Source of the DNA: Kribbella sp. ALI-6-A
Lineage (GTDB): Bacteria; Actinomycetota; Actinomycetes; Propionibacteriales; Kribbellaceae
Assembly (NCBI RefSeq): GCF_001984195.1
Contig: NZ_MTQN01000008.1
Span: forward strand, 496,001 to 560,000
Length of the DNA stretch: 64,000 nt
Direction: 5' to 3'
This document shows positions 8,323-16,014 of this stretch, in pieces. The notes beneath the pieces were generated by a model. The model did not search any database. It was not told the DNA's origin and saw only the letters and a list, made by a program, of their open reading frames with translations. Within the stretch, counting starts at the first letter, position 1. Every line of letters begins with the position of its first letter. The position numbers and the translations under genes are program-made.

Positions 8323-9219
8323 TCAGCTGCTCGGGCAGGTGTCGCGGTACTCCGAGATGGCGCGATCGCCGGTCGGCGCCGGGCAGAGGAACTGTTCGTA
8401 GCGGGTGTCGTCGTCGATGAACCGCTTGAGCCAGGAGATGCTGTACTTCGCGATCGTCGTGTTGGACGTGTTCGGGGCGAAGTGCGAGGCGCCGGCGAGT
8501 TCGAGGTACGCCTTGTCCGGAGTGCTCGGAAGGCTGTTGTAGAAGGGTTCCGCGTGGGTGGTGACCGACGCGACCGAGTCGTTCTGTGCGCCGACGATCA
8601 GGGTCGGTACCTGGTTGCCGGACCAGTTCTTGGTGGTGTTCCAGGGAGTCAGCGGGATCGCCGCCTGCAGCGCCGGCTGGTCCTTCGACGCCTCGAGGCT
8701 GCCGCCCCCGCCCATCGAATGGCCCATCACGCCCAGCCGGGAGGCGTCGATCCGGGTCCGGACCGAGCTGCGCTGGGTGAGGTAGTCCAGAGCCGCGAGC
8801 AACTGATCACCCCGGCTGGACGGCTGGTCGTACCGCGTCAGCGTGTCGATCGTGAAGATCACGAAGCCCTGCGACGCCAGCCGCGGGCCGAGCCAGCTCA
8901 TGCTCGACTGGGAGGCGGTGTAGCCGGGGGCGATCGCGACCGCACCGAAGGTGCCTTCGGCGGTGCTGGTCGGGTAGTAGATGGTCCCGCCGCCGAAGCC
9001 GCTGACGACGGCCCGGGAGACCGACTGCTGCGAGGTCGCGAACGGGCCGCGGGCGGCCTCGATGCCGGCGGTCGTCGGTGCGGGACCGCGCTCGTACGGA
9101 TTCTCGGCCGCCTGCGCTCCCGGTACGACGGTCAGCCCGCCGGCGGTGAGTGCGAGCACCGTGGTGACCAGGCCGAGCAGTCGCGCGGCCGGTCGGTTTC
9201 TGCGCGTTGAGTGGTTCAT
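8323..9219 (-). CDS. secreted cutinase / PET-hydrolase-like polyester hydrolase
   Basis: A 298-residue exported alpha/beta hydrolase with a signal peptide (cleavage near AQAAEN, residue ~39). The mature protein closely follows the Thermobifida cutinase/PET-hydrolase family as I know it: NPYERGP start, SGFGGGTIYYP, oxyanion Tyr100 in APGYT, GHSMGGGGS with nucleophile Ser168, Trp193 in PLTPW, acid Asp214, His222, catalytic His246 followed by Phe247, FYNSLP, and a C-terminal Cys279/Cys295 pair. The triad spacing matches TfCut2 numbering shifted by 38. The positions equivalent to the TfCut2 calcium ligands D174 and D204 are Gln and Ala, so that stabilising site is probably absent. Start chosen for AAGGAG and the signal peptide. 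Confidence 0.92.
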   Translation of the reverse strand: MNHSTRRNRPAARLLGLVTTVLALTAGGLTVVPGAQAAENPYERGPAPTTAGIEAARGPFATSQQSVSRAVVSGFGGGTIYYPTSTAEGTFGAVAIAPGYTASQSSMSWLGPRLASQGFVIFTIDTLTRYDQPSSRGDQLLAALDYLTQRSSVRTRIDASRLGVMGHSMGGGGSLEASKDQPALQAAIPLTPWNTTKNWSGNQVPTLIVGAQNDSVASVTTHAEPFYNSLPSTPDKAYLELAGASHFAPNTSNTTIAKYSISWLKRFIDDDTRYEQFLCPAPTGDRAISEYRDTCPSS

Positions 9220-9276
9220 CAGACCGCGACTCCTTGCCAGAGAAGGTCCCGCCCCGTCGCCCCTCGGCAACACCTC

Positions 9277-9311
9277 GGTGAGACATTAAGGGCGAATGTT
9301 TCACCCGGCAA
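9277..9311 (-). promoter_or_regulatory. cutinase promoter overlapped by an inverted repeat
   Basis: On the minus strand TTGCCG (9306-9311) and TAATGT (9283-9288) are spaced by 17 bases like -35/-10 boxes. The region 9277-9305 is an 11-bp inverted repeat with one mismatch (GGTGAAACATT ... AATGTCTCACC). Repressor binding here would block RNA polymerase; the upstream TetR protein is the likely ligand. Confidence 0.6.
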
Positions 9312-9319
9312 GACTTCGC

Positions 9320-9928
9320 CTACGGTTCGTGACGCACACCACGCGAAGCGTCACCGAGCACCAGGGCGCGGTACAGCCGCCCGACCTCCGCGGGCCGGGC
9401 CGGGCGCCCGGCGATCACGTCGGCATAGAAGAACGACTCGGCCATCCGGACCAGCGCGTAGGCCAGGTCGTCGACGTCCAGCAACGGCGTGAATCCGCCC
9501 GCCTCGGCATCACGCCGCAACAACCGCGCATGCGCCTCCCGTACGCCGGGGTGCACGGTGCCGAACGGATCGGTCAGCACCCGGATCGCGAGCAGCGGCT
9601 CCTCGTCCAGCAACCGGCGTACGCCGGTGTTGGTCGCGGCGCGGATCCCGTACCACTCGAGTTGCTTCAGGCAACGAAGCTCGCCCTCGGGCGTGTGCAG
9701 CGCGTCGCCGTACTGGTCGATCCATCGTTGCTCGCACAGCTTCAGCGACCGATCCGACAACCAGGCCAGCGCCGACCCCAGCAGCTGTTCGCGATTGCCG
9801 ACCCGTCGGAACAACGTCGCCCGCGACAACCCGAGCTCCGCGGCCACGCCGTTCAGCTCCACCCGCTTGCCGTCCGCGATCTGCTCCGCCGCATGACGAA
9901 CGATCTGCTCAGCCGAAACCACCACCAC
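9320..9928 (-). CDS. TetR-family regulator upstream of the cutinase gene
   Basis: A 202-residue regulator with a compact N-terminal helix-turn-helix (VELNGVAAELGLSRATLFRRVGNREQLLGSA, about residues 23-53) and a C-terminal domain resembling QsdR-type TetR proteins (RLLDEEPLLAIRVLTDPFGTVHPGV and YALVRMAESFFYADVIAG). It is transcribed in the same direction as the polyester hydrolase and ends 100 bp before that gene's start, with an operator-like promoter between. Control of the hydrolase is inferred from position. Confidence 0.85.
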   Translation of the reverse strand: MVVVSAEQIVRHAAEQIADGKRVELNGVAAELGLSRATLFRRVGNREQLLGSALAWLSDRSLKLCEQRWIDQYGDALHTPEGELRCLKQLEWYGIRAATNTGVRRLLDEEPLLAIRVLTDPFGTVHPGVREAHARLLRRDAEAGGFTPLLDVDDLAYALVRMAESFFYADVIAGRPARPAEVGRLYRALVLGDASRGVRHEP

Positions 9929-10063
9929 GGCCGCAGTCTAGTCAGCGGAGCCACTCGCGACCGGAGCCCCGTCATTGGTCTTCGTCCTGAACCTGCCACG
10001 ACGACGCGCAACCGGAGAGCCGCGGCTAGTCTCACCAGGGATTTCGACTTCGAGGAGGACCCG

Positions 10064-10402
10064 ATGGGCTACCAGGAACGTCGAGCCAAGCAGATCGCCG
10101 CGCAAGCCGCACCACATCTGGAGCCCGGCGAGCAGATCCAGACGGGTTTCCTCGCAGTGACCGGCGGCGCGATCTTCAACACCGGCTGGTGGGTCGTCGT
10201 CACCGACCGCGCGATCCTGGTCGTCCGCCGCGGACAGTCCGTCCGTGTCCCCCGCGACGTGGTGTTCGGCGAACCGAAGGGGGTCTACCACCCGATCGTG
10301 CTCGATCAGCGGTACCGGGTGCACCGGCAGTTCTACCAAGAACTCGTCGCCGCCGACGAAGCACTTCGGCAGATGCGGGCCGGTGACAACCCGGCGCAGT
10401 GA
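10064..10402 (+). CDS. small hypothetical protein
   Basis: A 112-residue protein, start ATG after GAGGAGGACC. It has an N-terminal helix (QERRAKQIAAQAAPHLEPGEQIQTGF) and then a beta-rich domain with a hydrophobic segment GGAIFNTGWWVVVTDRAILVVRRG and the phrase VPRDVVFGEP. The pattern LEPGEQI..G....TDRAILVV resembles small actinobacterial PH-like domain proteins of unknown function, so a pleckstrin-like fold is a reasonable guess. The neighbouring regulator genes give no clue to its role. Confidence 0.7.
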   Translation: MGYQERRAKQIAAQAAPHLEPGEQIQTGFLAVTGGAIFNTGWWVVVTDRAILVVRRGQSVRVPRDVVFGEPKGVYHPIVLDQRYRVHRQFYQELVAADEALRQMRAGDNPAQ

Positions 10403-10468
10403 GGCGAGACGGGTCAGCGCCTTGGGAGGTACCTTCCCCCGGGCAATCGCGGCAATGCCGCAGGCTGA

Positions 10469-11386
10469 TCAGGCTGGCACCCAGCTACGCAGGTCAGGCT
10501 CGGCCGTCCGGGCTGCGCGCAAGTGGTCGAGGAACGCGGCCAGACCGGGATGCCGGTTGTCGGTGTGCCAGATGATCGCGTGGGGATAGACCGGCGTGGG
10601 TTCGACGATGGGAATCCGGCGCAGATCGTACGCCTCGGGCCAGAGGTACCGGGTGCCTTCGCCGACCAGGGTCGCGAGTTCGGAGGAGCCGGCGAGTTCG
10701 TCCAGCAGCACCTCGGACCCGAAGCTCGGGCCCGCGGTGTCGATCCTGAGGGCGAAGGTGGCCGCGAGTTCGGCGTAGTACCGGCCCCACTCGGAGTCGG
10801 CCGGCAGACCTGGCATCCAGATCGGGTACGACGTGAGCTGGGCGAGTGTGAGCCGGTCGGCGGAGGCGAGCGGGTGCCGGGGCCCGACCAGCAGTTGATG
10901 CCGGTCGTCGATGACCCGCTCGGCCCGCACCTGCGGGTCGCTGTGCTCCCGCGGATACCGGAACGTGGCGTCAATGGTGCCATCGGCAACAGCAGCGACG
11001 GCTTCCTCGGGAAGGGCGTGCGACAGCTCGACGACTTCCAGCTCGATGCCGGGGTGCAGCTGGTGAAAGGCGTGCAGTGCGGCGGCCGGCGCCGTCCGGC
11101 GATTGAGTACGTCGATCCGCAGCGCGCGGCGTCCCGTCCGTACGGACGCCTCCGCTCGCCCTGCGACCCGGAGCAACTCGCGGGCATGCGGCAGGAAGGC
11201 CTGGCCGTCGACGCTCAGTTGGGCCCCGCGCGGAGAGCGGGTGAAGAGCAGGACGCCGAGATCCCGTTCCAGCGCCGCGATGCGTTTGGACACAGCCTGC
11301 TGCGTGATGCGCAGGTGGTCCGCGGCCGCCTGGAACTGTCCGGCATCCGTCACCGCCACGAACGTCCGAACGGCCTCGAGATCCAC
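10469..11386 (-). CDS. LysR-family regulator
   Basis: A 305-residue LysR protein. The N-terminal winged helix reads FVAVTDAGQFQAAADHLRITQQAVSKRIAALERDLGVLLFTR, followed by the periplasmic-binding-like effector domain. The GTG at 11386 is chosen because LysR proteins start with (M/V)DLEAVRTF; an upstream frame would give an unnatural extension. It is divergent from an acetyltransferase at 11478 with 91 bp between, the normal LysR arrangement, so it likely activates that gene. Effector unknown. Confidence 0.9.
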   Translation of the reverse strand: MDLEAVRTFVAVTDAGQFQAAADHLRITQQAVSKRIAALERDLGVLLFTRSPRGAQLSVDGQAFLPHARELLRVAGRAEASVRTGRRALRIDVLNRRTAPAAALHAFHQLHPGIELEVVELSHALPEEAVAAVADGTIDATFRYPREHSDPQVRAERVIDDRHQLLVGPRHPLASADRLTLAQLTSYPIWMPGLPADSEWGRYYAELAATFALRIDTAGPSFGSEVLLDELAGSSELATLVGEGTRYLWPEAYDLRRIPIVEPTPVYPHAIIWHTDNRHPGLAAFLDHLRAARTAEPDLRSWVPA

Positions 11387-11477
11387 GCGGCAACTGTAGG
11401 CGGACAACCAGGCGTTGTGGCGCGGCCGGGGTCCGGTTGTTTGCGTTGTCGTTTCGCCGGTTGCTTGGGTGAATCCC

Positions 11478-12011
11478 ATGGAAACCGCAACTGCCGTACC
11501 GGACTTCCCGGCCTTCCGCGAGCGCGTTCTTCAGGCCATCCGCGGGACCGAGCAGCTCAACAAACTCCCGTACGACCACCAGCCCGCCATCCTCGCGGCG
11601 TGGAGCCGGCTGACCGGCCAACCCGTCGACGAGACCTTCCACCTGATCCCACCGGTGTACTCCGACCACGGCATCAACATCCGGGTCGGTCAGCACGTCT
11701 TCGTCAACCAGGGCTGCCGCTTCAACGACATCGGCGGGATCGAGGTCGGCGACCACGTGATGATCGGACCAGACGTCAGCCTGATCAGCTCCGGCCACCC
11801 GGTCACGCCGTCCGAACGCCGCTCGGGAATCACCGCGGCCCCGATCCGCATCGAGCGCAACGTCTGGATCGGCGCGTCGGCGATGATCCTGCAGGGCGTG
11901 ACCGTCGGCGAGGACTCGGTCGTGGGCGCCGGCGCGGTCGTCACGCACGACGTACCGCCGGGCACGCTCGTCGTCGGGTCCCTTGCGCGGGTGGTGCGAA
12001 CCATCCGCTGA
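11478..12011 (+). CDS. sugar O-acetyltransferase, left-handed beta-helix (maltose/galactoside type)
   Basis: A 177-residue hexapeptide-repeat acyltransferase. After an N-terminal helical segment (AAWSRLTGQPVDETFHLIPPVYSDHGINIRVG) it shows the repeats FVNQGCRFNDIGGIEVGDHVMIGPDVSLISSGHPV, with the catalytic His in SSGHP, then IRIERNVWIGASAMILQGVTVGEDSVVGAGAVV, typical of maltose/galactoside/nodulation acetyltransferases using acetyl-CoA. The ATG at 11478 is preferred because the domain begins there. It is divergent from LysR. The acceptor sugar is not known. Confidence 0.9.
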   Translation: METATAVPDFPAFRERVLQAIRGTEQLNKLPYDHQPAILAAWSRLTGQPVDETFHLIPPVYSDHGINIRVGQHVFVNQGCRFNDIGGIEVGDHVMIGPDVSLISSGHPVTPSERRSGITAAPIRIERNVWIGASAMILQGVTVGEDSVVGAGAVVTHDVPPGTLVVGSLARVVRTIR

Positions 12012-12234
12012 CCACCTCAGCCGCGCGAGTCTGCTCGAACTCATCGGTCCCAGCGCACGCCGGTGGCGACAACCGTCACGGGCGACGATCCTCGGTTGGC
12101 GGAGTCGGGATCATTGGCGCCGTCGCCGGCGCGGATGCCGCTCGCGATGGTCACCGTCGCCACGTGGACGCCGCGGGGAGCGAGTTCCTGCCCCGAAGCG
12201 GGGTGGCGCCGAGCATCTGGGGTACTGGGCCGGT

Positions 12235-12489
12235 ATGAGCGACGAGGACAACACCGGGCCGGTGGAAGCGGTGCGGGTCGGTCCTGGGCAATTCTTGTTG
12301 GCTGCCGAGCGCGCTGAGGTCGAGATCGGTCTGGTGTTCGCTACAGCGGGCCAGACGTTCGAGGTCGTCTCGCGTCCGGTCGACGTCGGCTCTGGTCGGT
12401 ATCTGGCCACAGTGAACCTGATGGCCGGCCCTGGCGCCGGCCGTCAGCTCACCGTCGAAGTTCTCCAAGCCGGCCCTCGCGCCGACTGA
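12235..12489 (+). CDS. small hypothetical protein (84 aa)
   Basis: An 84-residue acidic protein read from an ATG. It has alternating beta-like segments (AVRVGPGQFLLAAERAEVEIGLVFATAGQTFEVVS) and no membrane helix or known motif. Codon third positions are GC-rich, supporting a real gene, but no clear ribosome site precedes it. It is convergent with the frameshifted metallo-hydrolase gene. Function unknown. Confidence 0.5.
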   Translation: MSDEDNTGPVEAVRVGPGQFLLAAERAEVEIGLVFATAGQTFEVVSRPVDVGSGRYLATVNLMAGPGAGRQLTVEVLQAGPRAD

Positions 12490-12534
12490 GCTGTTGCTGA
12501 CACCGGCTGTGCTGGCCGGTAGCCCAGCGATGGC

Positions 12535-13418
12535 TCACTTGGCAGAGGCGGCCCAGCGATGCTGCAGTCTTGCCGGCAGGAAGTGGCCGAAGACGTTCCC
12601 CGCGAAATGGCCTCCGGCGATGGTCGTACGCTCGTCGTGGTAGTCGTCGAGCAGCCTGACGCGTGTTTGCGTCCCAGCTTGGGGTCGACGTCGAAGCGGA
12701 AGTTCCAGTGGGTCTCGCTGACCTGCGCCTGGGTGTGCATCACATCGCCCAGGATCAGTACCCTCTCGTCGCTGTCCGGGGCGGTGACGAGCAGGCTGGT
12801 GTGGCCGGGCGTGTGGCCAGCGGTTGGAATCGCACGGACGCCTGGCACGATCGGCTCCCCACGATCCAGAAATTGGACGACCGGGCTCAATGGCTTCTGG
12901 ACGGCCTCCGGGTCAGGTCCGGTGAGTTCGGCGCTGCCATTCCAGAACTCCCACTCCGAACGGTCGACCACGTGGCGCGCTCGGTCGAAGGTCAGGCCGG
13001 TCGGCGATCCGCTGTGGACGGCGTTCGGGGCCGGCGCGTGGTCAGTGGTCCAGCCGACGTGGTCGTGATGAAGGTGCGTGAAGACGACCGTGTCGATGTC
13101 GCTCGGGTGCAGATCCTCGGCAGCGAGGCTGTCGATCAACCGCCCGCCGGTGAACGAACCCATCCCCGGGATGTCGAAGTCGACCGCGCCGAGACCGAGA
13201 TCGACCAGCACCCGGTGGGTCGGGGTTCGCACCAAGAACGAGCCGACGCTGATCGGCAACCTTCCGTCGTCGTCGAGATAGGGCGCGTACGCCGACCAGC
13301 CATCCGGCGCGGAGGCAGGGAAGAACACGGTTGGGTCGAGGTGGACCTCCCCGTCGGGAAGGTAGGTGATCGTGGTCGAGCCGAGTGTGACTCGGGATCG
13401 TGGTGCGGCGTTGAGCAT
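12535..13418 (-). pseudogene. metallo-beta-lactamase-fold hydrolase, frameshifted near its C-terminus
   Basis: An MBL-fold protein with a THLHHDHVGW zinc motif, PTAGHTPGHTSL and ILGDVMH. At about 12656-12663 the frame breaks after DPKLGRKHA: the original frame continues with meaningless Ser/Thr-rich sequence to 12444, while the next frame gives a natural ending (RLLDDYHDERTTIAGGHF, then FGHFLPARLQHRWAAS) and stops at 12535. One base seems to be missing. The last metal-binding His (AGGHF) lies after the break, so the product is probably inactive unless this is a sequencing error. The ATG at 13418 is chosen for AAGGG nine bases upstream; the ATG at 13427 is alternative. Faces an HxlR regulator. 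Confidence 0.85.
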
Positions 13419-13447
13419 CGAGAGCATCCCTTCGTGAGCTGATGGAA

Positions 13448-13462
13448 CTAACCATTGGTGAG
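13448..13462. promoter_or_regulatory. CTAACC half-site pair near the MBL start
   Basis: CTAACCATTGGTGAG, an imperfect inverted repeat, 30 bp upstream of the MBL-gene start. It matches the copy at 13568-13582 next to the divergent HxlR gene; both may be HxlR operators. Confidence 0.5.
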
Positions 13463-13481
13463 CGCTGATGCGCTGGACAAG

Positions 13482-13501
13482 TACGCACTTGCAAGTGCGT
13501 A
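13482..13501. promoter_or_regulatory. 20-bp perfect palindrome in the divergent promoter region
   Basis: TACGCACTTGCAAGTGCGTA is a perfect palindrome in the middle of the 173-bp gap between the MBL-fold gene and the HxlR gene. A perfect 20-mer is very unlikely by chance here; it is a candidate operator for the HxlR protein or another dimeric regulator. Confidence 0.6.
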
Positions 13502-13567
13502 GATCCTCGAATCGCTTCCCTGGAACGCTTCACGGTCTGATGGACCTGGCTCCCCTTGAAACGAGTA

Positions 13568-13582
13568 CTAACCGTCGGTTAG
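13568..13582. promoter_or_regulatory. CTAACCG/CGGTTAG inverted repeat at the HxlR start
   Basis: Seven-base perfect arms around a single T, nine bases upstream of the HxlR start codon. Related to the site at 13448-13462, placing one copy near each divergent gene. Confidence 0.55.
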
Positions 13583-13591
13583 CTTCCAGGA

Positions 13592-14047
13592 ATGCCACGA
13601 CCTCCTGTCAGACCTCGGCCCCGCCCGGGCACGCGTAGGCCGGCCCGCGCCCGGCTTGCGGACGGTCACTTGGCGAACGTCTACAGTGCGGCCTGCCCGT
13701 CTCGGCAGGCGTTGGACCGGCTGGCCGACAAGTGGAGTGTGCTGCTGATCGGTGCGCTGGAGGCCGGGCCGCAACGCTTCGGCCAGCTGCGCGATCGAAT
13801 CGACGGCGTCAGCGAGAAGATGCTTGCTCAGACACTGCGCAGTCTCGAGCGGGACGGGTTGGTCAACCGGCAAGGTGACCGTCCGGACCGCACGGTCGTC
13901 TACCAGTTGACGCCTCTGGGGGAGACGCTGCGCGCACCGGTCGCCGCGATCCGGGAGTGGGCTGAGCAGTACATCAATGACATCGAGCAAGCTCGCGAGC
14001 AGGCTGACTCACGTCAGTCCGAGGATCCTGGTCGGGTCCGCGAGTGA
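13592..14047 (+). CDS. HxlR-family regulator
   Basis: A 151-residue winged-helix protein. After an Arg/Pro-rich N-terminus it shows the HxlR signature: CPSRQALDRLADKWSVLLIGALEAGPQRFGQLRDRIDGVSEKMLAQTLRSLERDGLVNR, then VVYQLTPLGETL. HxlR proteins often sense redox or aldehydes through the N-terminal Cys, present here in AACPSRQ. It faces the MBL-fold gene, so it probably controls that gene and itself through the palindromes in between. The extended Arg-rich N-terminus may mean a start further in, but no better ribosome site is seen. Confidence 0.88.
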   Translation: MPRPPVRPRPRPGTRRPARARLADGHLANVYSAACPSRQALDRLADKWSVLLIGALEAGPQRFGQLRDRIDGVSEKMLAQTLRSLERDGLVNRQGDRPDRTVVYQLTPLGETLRAPVAAIREWAEQYINDIEQAREQADSRQSEDPGRVRE

Positions 14048-14977
14048 TCAGCTCATCGTCGCCCGGTGCTGCCGCAGGTGGTCGAGTACTGCGGTGAGCA
14101 TCGGCGTGCCCTGGCCGCCTTCGCGGATGGCGGCGAAGAGATGACGTTGTGGGCTCGGGCCGTGCACCGGCCTGATCGCCAGGTCTGGTGGCATCGAGGT
14201 CTGGGCAAGTCGTGGCAGCAGTGCGACAGCGTGAGCTTCACGGACCAGCTGTGTGACAGCGTGCCAGTCGTCGACCCGGTGTGCGACGCGAGGTGCGAAG
14301 CCGGCGCCGGCACAGACGGCGGAGGTGACCGTGGCGCAGCAGCCGCCCGGCGTACCGGTGATCCACAGCTCTTCCCGCAGATCGCGCAAGTCGATGTCCG
14401 GCTGGTCCGCGAGTCGATGTCCGGCTGGTAGCGCGACGTCCAGGATGTCGGGTCCCAGCTCGACTCGGTGATACCGCGGATCTCCCGCGACCGGGGACCC
14501 GTCGAAACTGACCGCGATCGCGAGGTCGACGCGCCCGGCGTCGAGCAGGTCGAACAAGCCGGGAGGGTCGAGTTGCTGCAGCGAGATCTGCACCTGCGGA
14601 AGCTCAGCGCGAAGCGACGTCAGGACCGGCGGCAAAAGGCCGACCAGCGCCGAGGAGAACGCGCCGATGGTCAGTTGACCTCGAACGGTTTCGTCCCAGG
14701 TCTGGAGATCCAGTCGTGCCTGCTCCAGTCTGGCGAAGACGCTGTCGGCGTGCTCCAGTAGCGCGGCGCCGCGGGGAGTCAGCTCGACCCGGCGGCCGCG
14801 CCGTTGGATGACTGCGAACCCCAGCTCGCGAGAAAGCCCGGCGAGCTGCTGCGAAACCGCTGAAGGCGTCAGGTGCAGAGCCGTCGCGGTCTCCGTGACG
14901 GTGCCACGCTCTCGAAACTCACGGAGAACCCGGACCCGACGCAGGTCGTCGATGAAGTGCGGGCTTAAGGGTTTCAT
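14048..14977 (-). CDS. LysR-family regulator
   Basis: A 309-residue LysR protein. The N-terminal helix-turn-helix is slightly variant (FRERGTVTETATALHLTPSAVSQQLAGLSRELGFAVIQRRGRRVELT), followed by the effector-binding domain (LTIGAFSSALVGLLPPVL onward). It ends one base after the stop of the HxlR gene (convergent). It is divergent from the Gfo/quinone reductase operon starting at 15028, which it probably controls; only 50 bp separate the starts. Effector unknown. Confidence 0.9.
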   Translation of the reverse strand: MKPLSPHFIDDLRRVRVLREFRERGTVTETATALHLTPSAVSQQLAGLSRELGFAVIQRRGRRVELTPRGAALLEHADSVFARLEQARLDLQTWDETVRGQLTIGAFSSALVGLLPPVLTSLRAELPQVQISLQQLDPPGLFDLLDAGRVDLAIAVSFDGSPVAGDPRYHRVELGPDILDVALPAGHRLADQPDIDLRDLREELWITGTPGGCCATVTSAVCAGAGFAPRVAHRVDDWHAVTQLVREAHAVALLPRLAQTSMPPDLAIRPVHGPSPQRHLFAAIREGGQGTPMLTAVLDHLRQHRATMS

Positions 14978-15027
14978 GTCAAAAGGCTAGATGGACTGAA
15001 TCCTCCAGGCCAGCTCACGCTTGATCC

Positions 15028-16014
15028 GTGAACAGGCGACCAGTGCGATTGGGCATCATCGGTCTCGGCGCGATGGGCACGGAGGTTTTGCGCGTAGCTG
15101 CGGACCATCCGGAGTTCACCGTCGTTGCGGTGGCCGACCTCGAGCTGAGCGTGCTCGAACAACATCGCCCGGGTCATCCGGACGTTCGATGGACCCAGGA
15201 TCCCGCCGACATCGTTTCAGCGGTGGACATCGACGCCGTGTATGTCGCGACTCCACCCGCAGCGCACGCGACGCTGGTTACTGCGGCGTTGAAAGCAGGT
15301 ATGTCCGTGCTGTGCGAGAAGCCCTTGGCCATCGACGGAGCTGATGGCCAGCGCATGGTCGACGCGGCGGCCGAAGCCGCAGCGGCATTCGGCAGCGCGA
15401 CTGCGGTCAACTTCGCCCTCTCGGATCGGCACGCCACCCGTCAACTGGAACGTGTGCTGCGTGCGGGCGACGTCGCTGAGGTGCTGTCGGTCGAGATTCG
15501 GCTGGCGTTCGCACAGTGGCCGCGAGAGTTTCAGGCCGGCGCGGACTGGCTCGATGGGCGAACGCAGGGCGGCTTCGTCCGCGAGGTTCTGTCCCATTTC
15601 GTCTATCTGACCGACCGTTTGATCGGTCCCCTGGAGCTCGTCGAGTCGGTACTGGAGTATCGCGCGGGCGACGAGACCCGCAGCGAGATCGCGGCCCGGG
15701 GGGTGCTCCGGGCCGGTGACGTACCGGTTCAGGTCTGCGCGGCCAGCGGTGTCGCCGGACCCGACACCTACGAATGGATTCTCCGTGGGACCGAACGCTC
15801 CTACCTGATCCGGAACTGGGATCAGCTTTTCGTAGCCGACGGCAACGGATGGCATCCGGTCGAGCTGATCGGTCCCCGCGGTTCGGAGGCGACCCGACTG
15901 CGCCTGTTCGCCGACGCGATCCACGGCGTGCACTCGATCGACCTCGCCGATTTCGAGACCGGTCTGCGTGTGCAGCGGGTCATCGAGGCGTTCCGCTCGG
16001 GCGGCACGGCATGA
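15028..16014 (+). CDS. Gfo/Idh/MocA-family oxidoreductase
   Basis: A 328-residue NAD(P)-dependent dehydrogenase. It opens with the Rossmann motif GIIGLGAMGTEVLRVA, followed by AVYVATPPAAHATLV and the family signature VLCEKPLAID; the C-terminal half is the mixed beta-sheet substrate domain. The GTG start is the first in frame and precedes the Rossmann strand directly. The stop overlaps the ATG of the next gene, so both are one operon behind the LysR regulator. The substrate, probably a sugar or cyclitol, is unknown. Confidence 0.88.
   Translation: MNRRPVRLGIIGLGAMGTEVLRVAADHPEFTVVAVADLELSVLEQHRPGHPDVRWTQDPADIVSAVDIDAVYVATPPAAHATLVTAALKAGMSVLCEKPLAIDGADGQRMVDAAAEAAAAFGSATAVNFALSDRHATRQLERVLRAGDVAEVLSVEIRLAFAQWPREFQAGADWLDGRTQGGFVREVLSHFVYLTDRLIGPLELVESVLEYRAGDETRSEIAARGVLRAGDVPVQVCAASGVAGPDTYEWILRGTERSYLIRNWDQLFVADGNGWHPVELIGPRGSEATRLRLFADAIHGVHSIDLADFETGLRVQRVIEAFRSGGTA

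Noticed and set aside
10523..12238. A 571-residue plus frame opposite the LysR gene
   Set aside because: Shadow of the LysR and acetyltransferase genes; no domain.
12444..12660. Ser/Thr-rich C-terminus of the MBL frame taken as real
   Set aside because: The sequence is meaningless in this frame while the other frame gives the normal ending, so it is the product of a frameshift.
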